DNA of 64,000 nt from Anastrepha obliqua (GCF_027943255.1 NC_072893.1:28790001-28854000), one strand, 5' to 3'; shown: positions 11,212 through 23,018, counted from the first letter of the stretch. Program-made: numbers and translations. The notes: generated by a model from the sequence alone, not told the origin.

Positions 11212-11520
11212 AGGCCGCCGTAGCCGAATGGGTTGGTGCGTGATTACCATTCGGAATTCACAGAGAGGTCGTTGGTTCGAATCTCGGTGAAAGCAAAATT
11301 AATAAAAACATTTTTCTAATAGCGGTCGCCCCTCGGCAGGCAATGGCAAACCTCTGAGTGTATTTGTGCCATGAAAAAGCTCCTCATAAAAATATCTGCC
11401 GTTCGGAGTCGGCTTGAAACTGTAGGTCCTTCCATTTGTGGAACAACATCAAGACGCACACCACAAATAGGAGGAGGAGCTCAGCCAAACACCTAACAGA
11501 AGTGTACGCGCCAATTATTT
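11212..11520 (+). mobile_element. tRNA-headed SINE, full-length-like copy
   Basis: The head has a pol III A box (TAGCCGAATGGGTTGG) and B box (GGTTCGAATCT) spaced as in a tRNA. The body carries CGGTCGCCCCTCGGCAGGC, CCATTTGTGGAACAACATC and GACGCACACCACAAATAG, ending GTACGCGCCAATTATTT. Further copies lie at 30083, 43998, 44109, 49385, 49498, 57275 and 57731. It is not a functional tRNA gene because the cloverleaf stems do not pair well and the body continues for 230 bp. Confidence 0.85.
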
Positions 11521-11790
11521 ATTTTATTTTATTATTGTGTGAATAAATATAGTATTAAGCAAATATTAAGATTCGAATTTAGAATGTGGGAAAACTTCAG
11601 AAAAGTGTGGGTTGCTTCCAGATTCTGAAGGTCAATTTAATTTTGCTGACCTGCGTAATCATTTTTTTAAGTAAAGTCGCATACACCCATTACTTTAGTT
11701 ATAGGTTTTTGTTTTCTAATATAATTTTAATTTATAATTTTTTTATGTAAACTGTACAACTTCTATATTGAAAGAGATATTAATTTACTA

Positions 11791-12710
11791 AAAGGTGGTT
11801 AAGTTTCAAGGGCCGGTGTTGATTTTGAATAAAATACAATTTTTGATCAAAATATTGTCATTTCTCTTTATTATGATAATATTGGTATGGCTCAATTACG
11901 TATGAATGAAAATATTGGCCAAATAGCCGCCGAGGCCTCGGCGGCAAACCTCCATCCGATAGTCCAAATTTTCGATGACGCTGAGGAATAATTGAGGTTC
12001 TAAGCCGTTAATGTACTGAATTGTCTCATCCTTTAGCTCTTGATTTGTTGCTGGCTTATTGACGTACACCTTTTATTTCAAAAAACCCCAAAGAAAGAAG
12101 TCCAACTGTGTCAAATCACATGATCTTGGCGGCCAATTGACATCGCCGCGACGTGAGATTATTCGGCCATCAAATCTTTCGCGCAAAAGAGCCATTGTTT
12201 CGTTAGCTGTGTGACAAGTGGCACCGTCCTGTTGAAACCACATATCGTCCACATTCATATCTTCCAATTCGGGCCATAAAAAGTTCGTTATCATCTCACG
12301 ATAGCGAACACTATTCACAGTAATTGCCTGACCGGCCTCATTTTGCAAAAAAAATACGGTCCAATGATGCCGCCGGCCCATAAACCGCACCAAACAGTCA
12401 CTCTTTGTGGGTGCATTGGTTTTTCGGCAATCACTCTTGGATTATCATTCGCCCAAATGCGGCGATTCTGCTTATTGAGGAGAAAATGTGCCTCATCACT
12501 GAAGATGATTTTCTTCGATATGCATTTTGATTTGAACGCCTGTTCTCATAATAAGCCTGAATAGCTTTAACGCGTTGCTCGATTATGTATCTTTCCATGG
12601 TTCAAATTGAGTTCGTCTGGATTTAAAAAATGTCAAATGAAATGCAGAAAGAACTTGACGTTTAGGTGTGGTTCATATTCAGTATCGGCCCTTGAAATTT
12701 AACCACCCTT
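11791..12710 (-). mobile_element. DD41D (rosa-like) mariner, internally deleted
   Basis: TA-flanked, with ends AAAGGTGGTTAAGTTTCAAG and, complemented, AAGGGTGGTTAAATTTCAAG followed by GGCC. Minus frames give [19 protein letters not shown], then a join to FSDEAHF (first catalytic D), [35 protein letters not shown] (second D) and WPPRSCDLTQLDFFLWG (third D, 41 residues later). The DNA-binding region after about residue 20 is missing and two frame breaks are present. A relative lies at 60080-60630. Confidence 0.8.
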
Positions 12711-12714
12711 TACC

Positions 12715-13775
12715 ACTATGACATCATAACTATAACTACACTAAAAATACTCTCAGTAAATCAGTAGTTCCTTTTTGTATTGACTCATCGAACTGTTTCC
12801 ACGTACCTCTTCTAATTTGTTGTCGTTTATAAATTTTATGACCATTACTTTTTAACACTTCACAAATGAACTTCTAACTGATTTCACTCCCGAATGAGTG
12901 AGCAAAGCATCTCACGCTGTGTCAATTCATATATTTGCACAACAACAATCAGTTGAAGCACATGTTGACGGTGCGAAAGCATACCTAGCTGCTTTAAGGG
13001 CAATCCTCCCGGCGGCAACACCGTTAACTGTGAACTTATTAAGTAAGAAAATCAAAACCATTAAAAAACTGAATGCACACAGTCACACACACACACAGGC
13101 GCTCGCACATACATACACGCTAGAAAAGAATTCGATTAAAATTACATTTTCATTGTGTTGCAACGCGCTCAGCAGGATTCCTATTAAAGTGGAATCCTTT
13201 CGATTTGCAATTGTAGCACTAAACAACAAAATAAATACAATTCATATAGAAATAAAAAAAAAAATTAAATAAGAATGCGCGTCAACTACACGGGAGGCCA
13301 TCGAACCTTGGCCTGAGCTGACCTTTTTTGCATGTGAAGCCGTGAACGCCACACATCTACACACACATGCACATATATACAAATACATACAGACATATAG
13401 GCACGAATACAAAGGAGCCTTTTGGTATTCAGCTGCAAAAAGGAAGCCACATTGCGGGCTCGCGTTCTCTGGCCACAACCGAGGTCTACCCCACTATGTT
13501 GTGCGTGAATGGAACAAAAATTTGCGTGAATGTGCGAATGGTAAAAGGCACAATCTGGTTTCTAGTGAATATTATGCAAAGCTTCCATATTTTATATGAT
13601 TAAAAGAACAGAGTCCAATCCCAGTTATATAGTGTATTTTTCAGAAGACGATTGCGGCAAGAGAAATACGACTAATAACCAGTGAAAGCATTTATTACAG
13701 TCCACTAATGTCAGTTTCAGTTTTGCTAGAGTTAAACTAAGCGCCAAGTATTGTCTATTGGAAAGTGTTTAGAGG
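12715..13775. other. No gene recognised; (CA)n-rich spacer
   Basis: Holds a CA microsatellite at about 13083-13099 and an ACATAC-rich tract near 13370-13400. The 124-codon frame at 12898-13272 has no motif and reads through the microsatellite, so I do not call it a gene. Confidence 0.45.
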
Positions 13776-13779
13776 CGGA

Positions 13780-14290
13780 AGAATGAGGAGAGTTGGATTC
13801 TATTAGATTAATTAGAGGTTTGCACTTCGACCTCATGGTATTTTGTGCCCTCTATTCATCACAGTACCTCATCCACACCCAGATCCCTTATTAAACTTAA
13901 AATAATGCTGGATTGAGCTGAGCGCCTTTGTCTTTCTTCTGGTTGCAAATGGTCGAGATGCCTCAATCTTCTCCACGTTATAGCGCTGCATTTAAGGAGA
14001 AGGTGCATTGGAGTCTCCTGGGATTGATCACAGAAACGACAAGAGTCAATAGACCAAATCCCAATCATGTGCAGATGACTAAGCTGTCTCCAAATGCGGA
14101 GCGTTGGGGAGTTCCAAATACATTTCAACCTTGGTTTTCAATGCACAGAGACAGACTTGTTAAAAACTGCAAGTATTTTGCTTTTGGAGCATCATTGAAC
14201 GGCTGTCATGAAGCCTTGAGTAGCATGGTATGCTTATGTTATAACAGATCTCTCACTCTCTTTTCGAGGTGATGAAGTCTCTTTCGTTGT
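13780..14290 (-). pseudogene. LOA-type LINE, 3' fragment
   Basis: The minus frame 13859-14128 encodes LSHLHMIGIWSIDSCRFCDQ followed by ETPMHLLLKC and a tail ending LIRDLGVDEVL. This matches the C-terminus of the LOA-type ORF at 2-2050 (YHLNNIGLSE...CRFC...HVLCEC). No RT or RNase H catalytic motif survives. Confidence 0.65.
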
Positions 14291-14711
14291 TAGTGAGTTT
14301 AACTCGGGAAGCAGCTATTTTCCAACGAGACAATACCCGTTCAATTACCGTAACGAGAAAGAAGATGGTGGCGCAAAATAGACAAATGCAAGTACCTGTA
14401 AGATTACTTTATTCCAATTATAGATCCATATATTTGAGATCCGGATCGGTTGAGATACTCAACTTGGAGACAATAGGCCATAGTAGAATTATAACTAGAT
14501 ATCCTTTTATCGAGCAGTGCGAATAGTCTCGAGCATAGCTCAACTGCTCAAATATTTCTTTGAAATTTCCGAGCTTTTGGACGATTTGAGCAGCTAATCA
14601 AAAAATGTTAATTTTATTTGTCCGCGTTATTTGTAGAACTTAGAAAAAAATGCTGGAAAAAAAGTCAATATAATCAAAGCAAGCGAAAAACTCGAAATAC
14701 GAGTACTCGTA

Positions 14712-15268
14712 TGTTATTCCATTTCCATCCATTATTTTCTCGGTAGATGGCTGTAGTGATCGATATCTCGTAAAGTATCGATCAGACCATTTAAAGTTTA
14801 TGCTCGTTGACATGGTGACATTTCACACTAAAAAAATTATTTTGCTGTTTTTTGTTGGTTCCATTCAGTTGTCAGTTACAGGGTATTAACAGTGGAAGTC
14901 AACAAAGAGAAAATTTGGTACATTTTACAGTTTTTCTTTGAGTTTTTCTTTGGGGGGAAATGCGAAAATGCAGCCAGGCCGCTTAAATTGTGAATGGTTA
15001 TTATCCTGCCGATACTGTAACAGCTAATTGAGTGCAATTTTGATTTAATCGATTCCATTCAGGCATTTTTGGTGTTAAAGAAGCTCCTCGCACAGGCAGA
15101 CCCGTGCCTGTTGGAAACGTCGATAAAATCACAGAAATAATCGAAGTTGACCGGCATTTTAGTAGCCGTAGCCTCGTCCAGATGCTAAAGATCGACCATA
15201 AAAAAGTTTTAAACCATTTTCGCAAATATTTTATGCAAAAACAATAGATTTCTTTTTGCCTAAACTAA
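14712..15268 (+). mobile_element. Internally deleted mariner derivative, copy 3
   Basis: Same structure as copies 1 and 2: CCATTATTTTCTCGGTAGAT near the left end, the conserved CGATATCTCGTAAAGTATCG, a broken mariner N-terminus (GTGGAAGTCAACAAAGAG), ATCGACCATAAAAAAGTTTT, then directly the right repeat TTTCTTTTTGCCTAAACTAA. TA lies on both sides. Confidence 0.75.
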
Positions 15269-15275
15269 TATTCCC

Positions 15276-15740
15276 CAGCATGGGTTCCAAACCATTGTGA
15301 CATCTTGATGAATTGTACAGCGGATGAACTAGCGAAACTCTGCACAAATTGACTGAGTACACAGACAATGGCATAGGCATACCCTTACAGACATTTAAGC
15401 TACTTATCTTTGCGGAAATTATAAGAGCAGCAAATGAAAGATGACGTAATGAAACCACCTGTAGAATCGTCTGACAATTGTGGCCGATTCTCAAAGCTAA
15501 GCCCACAACATCCCTAATAAGTCAAAGTAAGCCTAGTCTTAGCACACTGATTTTCGTTATAATGAGGCACTGCCTAATAGGCAGAAACGTTCAGAGGCTA
15601 GGGAGATGCTGCCTAAACAAAGAAGAGGAAGAGATGAGCTCACACCATCTGTATCACTGCCTTGCTCTATCCATAACTAAAATGATAAATTGGGTAGACA
15701 ATTTTTTAATCAGCTAGAAGGTCTCAGCTCAGTGGAAATC
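15276..15740 (+). pseudogene. RNase H-bearing LINE, 3' fragment
   Basis: Starts inside RNase H with WVPNHCDILMNCTADELAKL, the last catalytic Asp region. After a stop it continues with FAEIIRAANERW, QLWPILKAKPT, LIFVIMRHCLIG and a Cys/His tail (CCLNKEEEEMSSHHLYHC). Frame breaks at a TGA and near 15430. It abuts the tail-side end of an opposing LINE at about 15750. Confidence 0.6.
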
Positions 15741-15749
15741 AGGTATTTT

Positions 15750-16330
15750 TTTGTCGAGACAACTAGCAAATATAGCACTCAGACAATATTAGATCCATTG
15801 TACTGCACTCGGGTTCCCTTTCTAATTTTCTTTAAATCTATCCGACCCTCGAAGAAATGTGAGTAGATTTTGTGTTTCCAAGGAGCCAAGGTGGTCGCTT
15901 CTTAACACATCAGTGCCAAATACCTCAAGCCTGATTCGAGCGAAGGCCGTGCAGACGCACAGAAAGTGGTCTGCCGTCTCATCCTCCTCTCCGCATGCCG
16001 GGCAGAGTGCACTGTCTTCCGCCCATAGGAAGTAGCCCGTAATTAGTCCTACCAGCTGCGTATAGTCCTTTCTGCTTAATGACAGAAGGATCTGATCTAA
16101 TATGACTTTTGTCTATCTACAGCCTCTCTCAGCGTGCCAAGCTCATTTGTGGGTTGAAGTAAACCGTTTGCTAACCGTGGCTTTGATGGCTACAGAAGGG
16201 AGTGGCAGAGCGGTATCCGGCCCAAAGAAGTTGGCCTCAGAGCACATCCGAGGTCTCGTTACCCGCGATGCCCATGTGTACCGGGCCCCATGTTAGCATC
16301 AGGATATCACGTACCATCCAATGTTTTGGA
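15750..16330 (-). pseudogene. RNase H-bearing LINE, 3' fragment, second copy
   Basis: Closely parallels 7386-8140. In minus orientation it retains ILMLTWGPVHMGIAGNETSD, a Cys-rich segment and the same 3' UTR (AAGAAAATTAGAAAGGGAAC near 15820). Frameshifts and deletions interrupt it in several places. Confidence 0.65.
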
Positions 16331-17670
16331 ACGGTTCACATTGCTTTTGTGGAGATCAAGACAAGTTCCCCACGCGGTATCACAAAGCGCTATAAGCCTG
16401 AGTGCGCCTCATAGTAGACAGCCGCTGCAACATAACCTAACCTACCTTTATGGCATTTGCATCATATATTTTATTGATTTTTTTTTTTGGATTTTAATAA
16501 AATGGCATACTTTCAAAAGTACATGCGCACATTGCCTAAATTTTATTTAAGGCAATAATACCTAATACATAACTATTGTAAATATTTATCGATAGCGACC
16601 TCCGAAACTCAACTAGGTCCAAATTGAAATACAGCTTTGATTCCATCATTCAAATACGATAATAAATCCGCTTATCCTACTCAACTTCAAGTCAATTTCA
16701 GCTGACAACATTGACACTAAATAGTAACGGGATACCGGAAAGTACTGACAAATGCACACGCACGCCCGTAAAGGAAACGGTGGGCACACAATACTATAGA
16801 GAACCTTACACAAAAACAAATATGCCATGCATGTGGGTACATGTGTATGTATGTCCGTACATGTGTATGTATGTATGTGTATATGTGTGTAGGTGCGCAA
16901 GCATGTAAGCATTGCTACACTTCTATCGAAGTGGATAAGTTTAATGAAAAATAAGGATAAATAAAATGAAATAAAAGTGTGGCACATTGAGCACCATATG
17001 CCACTGAAACGCACTGCTGGCACGGGGACTGGCATAGCAAGATTTACTACAACAACAATGCTTACTCGCATGCGTGGGTATTGTCCAGCTACTATGAAGA
17101 CATCCTGTGGCCGCCTGTTTATAGTCGCATGCCCAGAAAGGATATCAAAATAAAAATTGAGATCATGCGCAATAAAAAAAATTTCAAAAAAAACAACAAT
17201 AAGTAAAACGGAGCAAAATAAAAGAACTGGCTATGAGTGATTTCAACCGCTTTGTTTTATATCATTTTCGGTTTTCCGTCTGCACAGCAGCTGACTATGG
17301 ACTTAAAAAAAAAATTGGGAAGAAAATTTAATGCAGATAAAGCAAGCGATAGAAAGTAAGAAATTGCAGCAAAGAAGATGATGCGTGTAGACTAATAAAT
17401 TAGTATCAAGCGCCTACAATGTGGCAATAAATTTTGTGAAAATCCTTACGATAACAACAATTGGCCTCAATCAAAATAGAGTTGTTAGAAAAAGTGACAG
17501 CTTAAGCTACTTGAGCCCTACTTCAGTAGCGAAAGCAGCTGTTTAAGAAGCAGAACTCAGTTATTGACTGGAATATAGAAATTTTGTAAATTTAATAAAT
17601 AGAGTAAAGAAAACTTTTCATCTCGGTTGGATAGTAACTTTTGAAATAGGTTTTTTGTATATTTTGGATG
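16331..17670. other. No gene recognised; host-like spacer
   Basis: Contains a GTATGT/ACATGT microsatellite at about 16840-16895. The minus frame 16646-17071 reads through that repeat and is not credible as a gene. No TE signature is visible in the rest. Confidence 0.4.
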
Positions 17671-17677
17671 TTGATCG

Positions 17678-17781
17678 CGAAAAAAACATTAGAGTATACA
17701 ATTATTGGTAAAAAATTATAGTCGAGCTTGAAAAAAACATTAAAATATACAATTATTGGCAAAAAATATAGTCCAAAACCT
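17678..17781. repeat. Tandem duplication of about 52 bp
   Basis: GAAAAAAACATTAGAGTATA then CAATTATTGG is followed about 52 bp later by GAAAAAAACATTAAAATATA then CAATTATTGG. There are two diverged units. Confidence 0.65.
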
Positions 17782-17904
17782 GAAAATTATACCGTTTGCC
17801 TTCGTGTTTTTACATAAACGATATATAAGTAGGATTTAGTGCCTTCTTCTAAGAAATAATGATGAGGGTTCATTTAAAAATTTTGCAAGAAAGCTAAATT
17901 CCCA

Positions 17905-18193
17905 TATTCCCGTACTATTGTGTGGCGCAGAAGCTTGGACAATGACAATATCCGATCAGGCGTCCCTAGGCGGGTTTGAGAAGAAAGATTCGGCGGAAGA
18001 TTTTGGACCTTTGCACGTTGACGACGGCGAGTATCGTAGGCGATGAAGCAATGAATTGTTTGAGCTTCAACTCTGAGAGGAAGGCCTCCTCGACGTTGGA
18101 AAGACCAGGTGGGGGATGACTTTTTTGCGCTTCAAATGGCGCTAGTCAGCATGAGAAGAAAACGACTAGCGCGCTTTGTTAAACTCGACTAAA
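17905..18193 (+). pseudogene. RTE-like LINE 3' end, outer layer of the nest
   Basis: Encodes PVLLCGAEAWTMTISDQASL, then GPLHVDDGEYRR, RPPRRWKDQVGDD and a tail matching the RTE-like elements at 4850 and 54014. Its 3' UTR (TTTGTTAAACTCGACTAAA) is cut at TTAA (18194-18197) by the TTAA-family element. It appears to resume at 24069 as GTGGTTATCGCGTTTATCAA then GAAGATGAAGAA. The undisturbed relative at 30010-30060 has comparable 3' UTR sequence. Confidence 0.65.
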
Positions 18194-19664
18194 TTAAGTT
18201 ACCCGATGGTCTTAAATTTTCATGAGGAAATTCCCAATATTAGGTATAGCTTTTACATCCCATTAACTAGGTAGAGAGCGGTTCGCGCGCTCCTGTACCT
18301 CAAACTTTAAACTCTTCATTTCATTTATTGCCCAAAATCATTTTAACATAGGAGTTTACAAAGTTATGATAAAATTAGATTGTTTAGCATTATCCTAACA
18401 TACATCTAGGAGTTTTATCTAGGAGTTTAAAACTTTTTTTTCTTTTGTTTATACAATAGGTTATCATTATTATTTGGAATGTCTTTGGCATAATTTTAAA
18501 ACTTATTTATATTCTCCCAAAAAGGGCTTAAAAAGGAGATAACGTATATTAAACTTCTATAATTTATTTGGCTATAATTGATCAATGTTATAAACTAAAT
18601 TTTCATCGTTGAAGTTGTAAGTATTGTATCGCCTATGATAATATATTGCTTTATTATTTTTATATAATATATTATTATTTTTTAGTATTTTTAATTATAT
18701 TGGTGATAAATGTTTTTCTGTTAGACGTAATGATATTTCCCTTGCCTTTGACAGATATTTGTTTATCAGTTCATTTTCTATGAATGTCAGTTTATCAACA
18801 AATCTTACTGACTATTTCATTAAGAAAAGGTCTATGCGTGATATTTTACATTTTTTCTTATAAACTTTTATTAGAAACTCTTTTCCGAAAAGTACCACTT
18901 CTGTAAGGTTGGCGGTTAAGACCGCTACAAATTCTTAAAACATATCGTTCAAATCGTCTTAATTATTCTAATTATTTGTTTGTAAATATTTATTTTAATG
19001 CAGTTCGATAGTCCACCCTGCCTTCTTAATAAATTACAATAGCTAAAGAACATTTTTTTTGCTTTTGTCAAAATGAAATCTATATGTCTTACAAAGATGT
19101 ATTTGCTATTCAAAATTATGCCCAAGTATTTAATTTGTTCTTTGTGTTTTATGTTGAATCCATTCATTTTAATTTGAGGCTCATATTTACGAGCATTTGG
19201 ATATAAGTTTTTACGTATTCCTTTAACAATAGTTGTTTCGCTTTTATTGAAGTTTAGTTTTAGCTTCCATTTGTGAAAGTATGTTTTTAATTCATTTAGG
19301 TATGAGTTAACGGCTTCATTGGTTTTGGTTATGCGTTGGTGAGATCCCAATATAATTATATCATGTGCGTATATGAGCACTTTAATATCGCAATTATTAA
19401 TTTCGGAACTTAATGGTGGGTTATGTGACATAAAAAATAAGGAAATTGAAAAATATCTAAAAAATTTAACTCCTACACATGACACAAATTATTCCTTGTG
19501 GAAATGTACAAAAAAACTCAAAAACCAGATAAAGCATCAACCCCCACTAAGAAAAGATGACAACACATGGGCTTTTACAAATGATGAAAAAGCAGCGACA
19601 TTGGGAAATTATTTTGAAAATGTCCTATCGAACGATGAACATAAACAAATTGACACGATTAGTA

Positions 19665-21598
19665 GGGGAGACCGGGGATGGTTGACTAACTTTTGACTTA
19701 AGCTCGTATATCTCTGATGTTTAATTTAATATAACAGAAGCAACAATTGCTACCGATAAAAGAACTATTCAGGTACCTAAAATACTATAATATGACCTAT
19801 ATATTCACTATTATAATACTTATTTTGCTGATTTTATAAACCCCTGACGCTTAGTCAACCTACCCCATGTCCGGGGCACGTTGACTATATGCATGGGGTA
19901 GGTTGACTTAGGCAGTAATTAGTATAAATTAAGAGGATTCGTATAAAATAAAACACAAAAATTTACTAAATGATTGAAATTTTTTAATTAAAATAACAAT
20001 TTTTAACAATTCCGGAATATCATATATTGTGATTGTTTTTCCGGGGTGACTGGCTAGCCAGTTGTCGCTGGCTTTATTGAAATATTTCTTGAGAGGGCCG
20101 TAAACGCTTCTGTCAAGTGGTTGTAGCTTAGGGCTACATTGAGGGGGAATGACAAAACAGTAACCCCATTGTCTTTGAAAAAATCAAGCACCTCTATAGA
20201 TAAATGCGAGTCGTGGTTGTCCAAGAGAAGAAGAATAGGCTTTTCTTTACTAGATTTGACGTGTTTCGCAAAATGCTTTGCGTATTTTATGAAATTTTCT
20301 TCTTTCATCCAGCCAGATGGGTTAGCGTCACCCTCTGAACCTACAGGACCCGCAGTAAGAAAATGGTTCTTGAAGTGAACCCTTGGAAAAACAAAAAAAG
20401 GAGAGCTGATATAGCTACTGCAATCATTTCTAAAGTGCCTCTTTCAGCCGATGTCATTTTCCCCAAGTTTTTAATACCTCGGCGAGCTATGACTCTATTA
20501 GGCACGTGAACTGTAGTAAGTCCCGTCTCATCAACATTCCAGATATCACCAGGGGTAAGATTTAATCGTTCGTAAACTTTTTTCAAATTACCAAAAAAAT
20601 CATTTACGTTTTTCTGGTTGAACGACGTCGCTCTAGACAGGCTCGTAGCTTGAGGGGATCTTATTGATAATGAGGGATGACGTTTTAAAAATTACCAAGC
20701 CAATCTTCGCCAGCCATTAATATTGTTTTCCAAGATTCAGGCATAGTTCTATTATTCGTTTTTGCGTATTCAAATGCAAACTTAAATAAATAAAATATCA
20801 GCAGTCAAATAAGCTGCCAATTTGTTTTCTTTGTCATCGCTAAATATCTGCCTATTTCTTATGTACCCGGCCGAGTCCAGGGTCAAATCAGCTCTCGTGA
20901 GGTTAGGATTACTTTCTAACTTTTTTTTTAGTTTAGTTACATAACGATGCAATGTTTTGTACGGGATTTGGTATTGCTTTGACGTGGCGTTTATGCTTTC
21001 ACTATCGCAGATAATCGCGTGGCAAGCTCTTTCTATGATATCTTTTGGAGAATTACCCCTTTCAGATTTTCTTTTGTAAGTCCTCATTGTCTGTAAAAAT
21101 ACAACAGTAAATTAGAATATGACAGAAGACTATAGAGCAATTCCATGAGAGATGATCATGAAAGTAGGAGCGACTGGGGTTGGTTGACTAATTAGTCAAC
21201 CTGCCCCGAACAAAATTTGCCAACCAGCCCCTGACGCCATTTTGCATTTTAATTGCTCATAATATGCAAACTCTGGCACTAACATAGGAGCAATACTGCG
21301 TTATATATAGTAAAACTATTAAATTTTTATTTGGCATAAAAACAAAATTGTTTCTAACAGATACATAGGCACAATAACAAAAACAGTACGAGGTAAAACA
21401 ATTACTTATCGAGAACAAAAACACAACGTGTGATCTCACTCACGAACGCCTTGCGACTGCCGCGGCTCACTTCGCACAAGTTCGCGGGTCATTGGGAGGC
21501 ATCGATATTCATGATTGGTTGATGAAAATCACGTGATGATGACGAATTATTGTTACTTAGTCTACCTGCCCCTATAGCCAACCATCCCCGGTCTCCCC
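19665..21598 (-). mobile_element. Pogo/Tigger-like DNA transposon inside LINE B
   Basis: 1934 bp, flanked by TA (19663-19664 and 21599-21600). Terminal repeats start GGGGAGACCGGGGATGGTTG at both ends. Several extra copies of a GGTTGACTAA/TTAGTCAACC motif lie just inside the ends (near 19855, 19907, 21177-21200). The interior encodes a pogo-type transposase on the minus strand. Confidence 0.85.
20054..21087 (-). pseudogene. Pogo-like transposase, frameshifted
   Basis: Starts with a psq-type helix-turn-helix (RACHAIICDSESINATSKQY, YKTLHRYVTKL). After a frameshift near 20690 it reads [29 protein letters not shown] and [16 protein letters not shown]. The DDE core has [12 protein letters not shown] (first D), then after another break LLLLDNHDSHLS (second D); the region of the third acid (PLNVALSYNHLTEAF) is altered from the usual PHxSHxLQPLD form. 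Two or more frame breaks make it inactive. Confidence 0.8.
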
Positions 21599-21599
21599 T

Positions 21600-23018
21600 A
21601 ATGTTAATACTGATACCATCACAAAAATAAGAAAAACAAGCACACAAGAAGTGATAGTATGCATCAAAACTCGAATTAAACATAATAAAGCACCCGGATA
21701 TGATATGCTGACAGGCAAAGCTCTTACGGAACTACCAATTGAGGCTTACCTATTTCTTAGAAACGTATTTAATGCAATGTTTCGCTTAAAATACTTCCCA
21801 AAAGTATGGAAAGTCGCAGAAATCATTGCGCTACCAAAGCCGGGTAAAAACCCAACAGCTTTAACTTCATATCGACCTATAAGCCTACTTCCGACTATAT
21901 CTAAAATTGCAGAAAAACTTTTACATGACAGAATTACTCCAATACTTGACACGAAAAACATCATTCCAAATCATCAATTCGGTTTTCGAAAAAAACACTC
22001 AACTATCCAACAAATACATCGAGTTACACAAAAAATAATTTCAGACATGGAAAATAAACGATACTGCGTTGCTGTATTTTTGGACGTCGCAAAAGCTTTT
22101 GACAAAGTTTGGCACAAAGGCCTCTTGCATAAAATTAGGACAATATTACCACTCGACTATTATTTAATTATCAAGAGCTACCTTACTGACCGATGCTTCT
22201 ACATTAAATACAATGACAAATACTCACATATACATCCAATAACAGCAGGAGTTCCTCAAGGCAGCGTTCTAGGACCACTGTTATATGTCTTATTCACCTC
22301 TGACATACCACTACCAGACGAAACTAATTCTACTATAGCAACATTCGCAGACGACACAATTTTATTGTCATCTGACAAAAACCTCTCAACCGCAACAACA
22401 AAATTACAGATGTACACCAACAATGTAAAGAAGTGGTTTGACAAATGGAGTTTAAAAGTAAACGAGGACAAATCTGTACAAGTAATATTTACGACAAGAA
22501 CAGAGATTGCTGCTATGCCGATTAAGCTCAACAATAAAAATATACAAATTGAAACATCTGCAAAATATCTTGGAATCCATCTGGACTCAAAACTAAATTG
22601 GAAAGATCATATCAAAAAGAAAATAAAACAAATAAAGGAAAAATTTCGACAATTGCATTGGCTAATAGGCAGAAATTCTAAGCTCAATATTTCCAACAAA
22701 CGTTTAGTATACAAGGCGGTCATTAAACCAATCTGGACCTACGGACTTCAAGTGTGGGGAACTGCAAAAAGAACTCACATAAACAAAGTACAGCGACAAC
22801 AATCAAAAATCTTACGTATAATAACTATGTCCGATAGGTACACAAAAAATGATGACATCCATACTACGTTCAATATACCATTAATCGACGACGAAATAAA
22901 AGCGATATCAACAAGGTATTTTAACGAAATAAACCAGCACAAAAATAGAAAAGTCAATACACTCTCACAACTTGAAAGAAGAACTTTACGGACGTCTGAA
23001 GAGAAACCGACCAATTGA
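21600..23018 (+). CDS. Jockey-type reverse transcriptase (LINE B pol)
   Basis: Intact RT block of LINE B. The frame continues the codons left of the pogo insertion. From 21651: KHNKAPGYDML near 10, LPKPGKNP and SYRPISLLPT near 60-80, FGFRKKHST near 110, FLDVAKAFDKVWH near 142-154, GVPQGSVLGPLL near 201 and catalytic FADDT at 232-236. YLGIHLDSKLNWKDH and KPIWTYGLQVWG mark the thumb region. No RNase H follows, as in Jockey/BS-type elements. Stop at 23018; the poly(A) tail is 200 bp further on. There are no nonsense changes over 455 codons. Confidence 0.85.
   Translation, partial: NVNTDTITKIRKTSTQEVIVCIKTRIKHNKAPGYDMLTGKALTELPIEAYLFLRNVFNAMFRLKYFPKVWKVAEIIALPKPGKNPTALTSYRPISLLPTISKIAEKLLHDRITPILDTKNIIPNHQFGFRKKHSTIQQIHRVTQKIISDMENKRYCVAVFLDVAKAFDKVWHKGLLHKIRTILPLDYYLIIKSYLTDRCFYIKYNDKYSHIHPITAGVPQGSVLGPLLYVLFTSDIPLPDETNSTIATFADDTILLSSDKNLSTATTKLQMYTNNVKKWFDKWSLKVNEDKSVQVIFTTRTEIAAMPIKLNNKNIQIETSAKYLGIHLDSKLNWKDHIKKKIKQIKEKFRQLHWLIGRNSKLNISNKRLVYKAVIKPIWTYGLQVWGTAKRTHINKVQRQQSKILRIITMSDRYTKNDDIHTTFNIPLIDDEIKAISTRYFNEINQHKNRKVNTLSQLERRTLRTSEEKPTN

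Noticed and set aside
11212..11290. Functional tRNA gene
   Set aside because: A and B boxes are present but stems pair poorly and the same body follows each copy, so it is a SINE head.
12898..13272. 124-codon ORF (MSKASHAVSIHIF...)
   Set aside because: Reads through a CA microsatellite and A-rich sequence, and has no domain, splice context or codon signal.
16646..17071. 141-codon minus ORF with HIHIHTYTCTDIHTH
   Set aside because: Translation of a GTATGT microsatellite.
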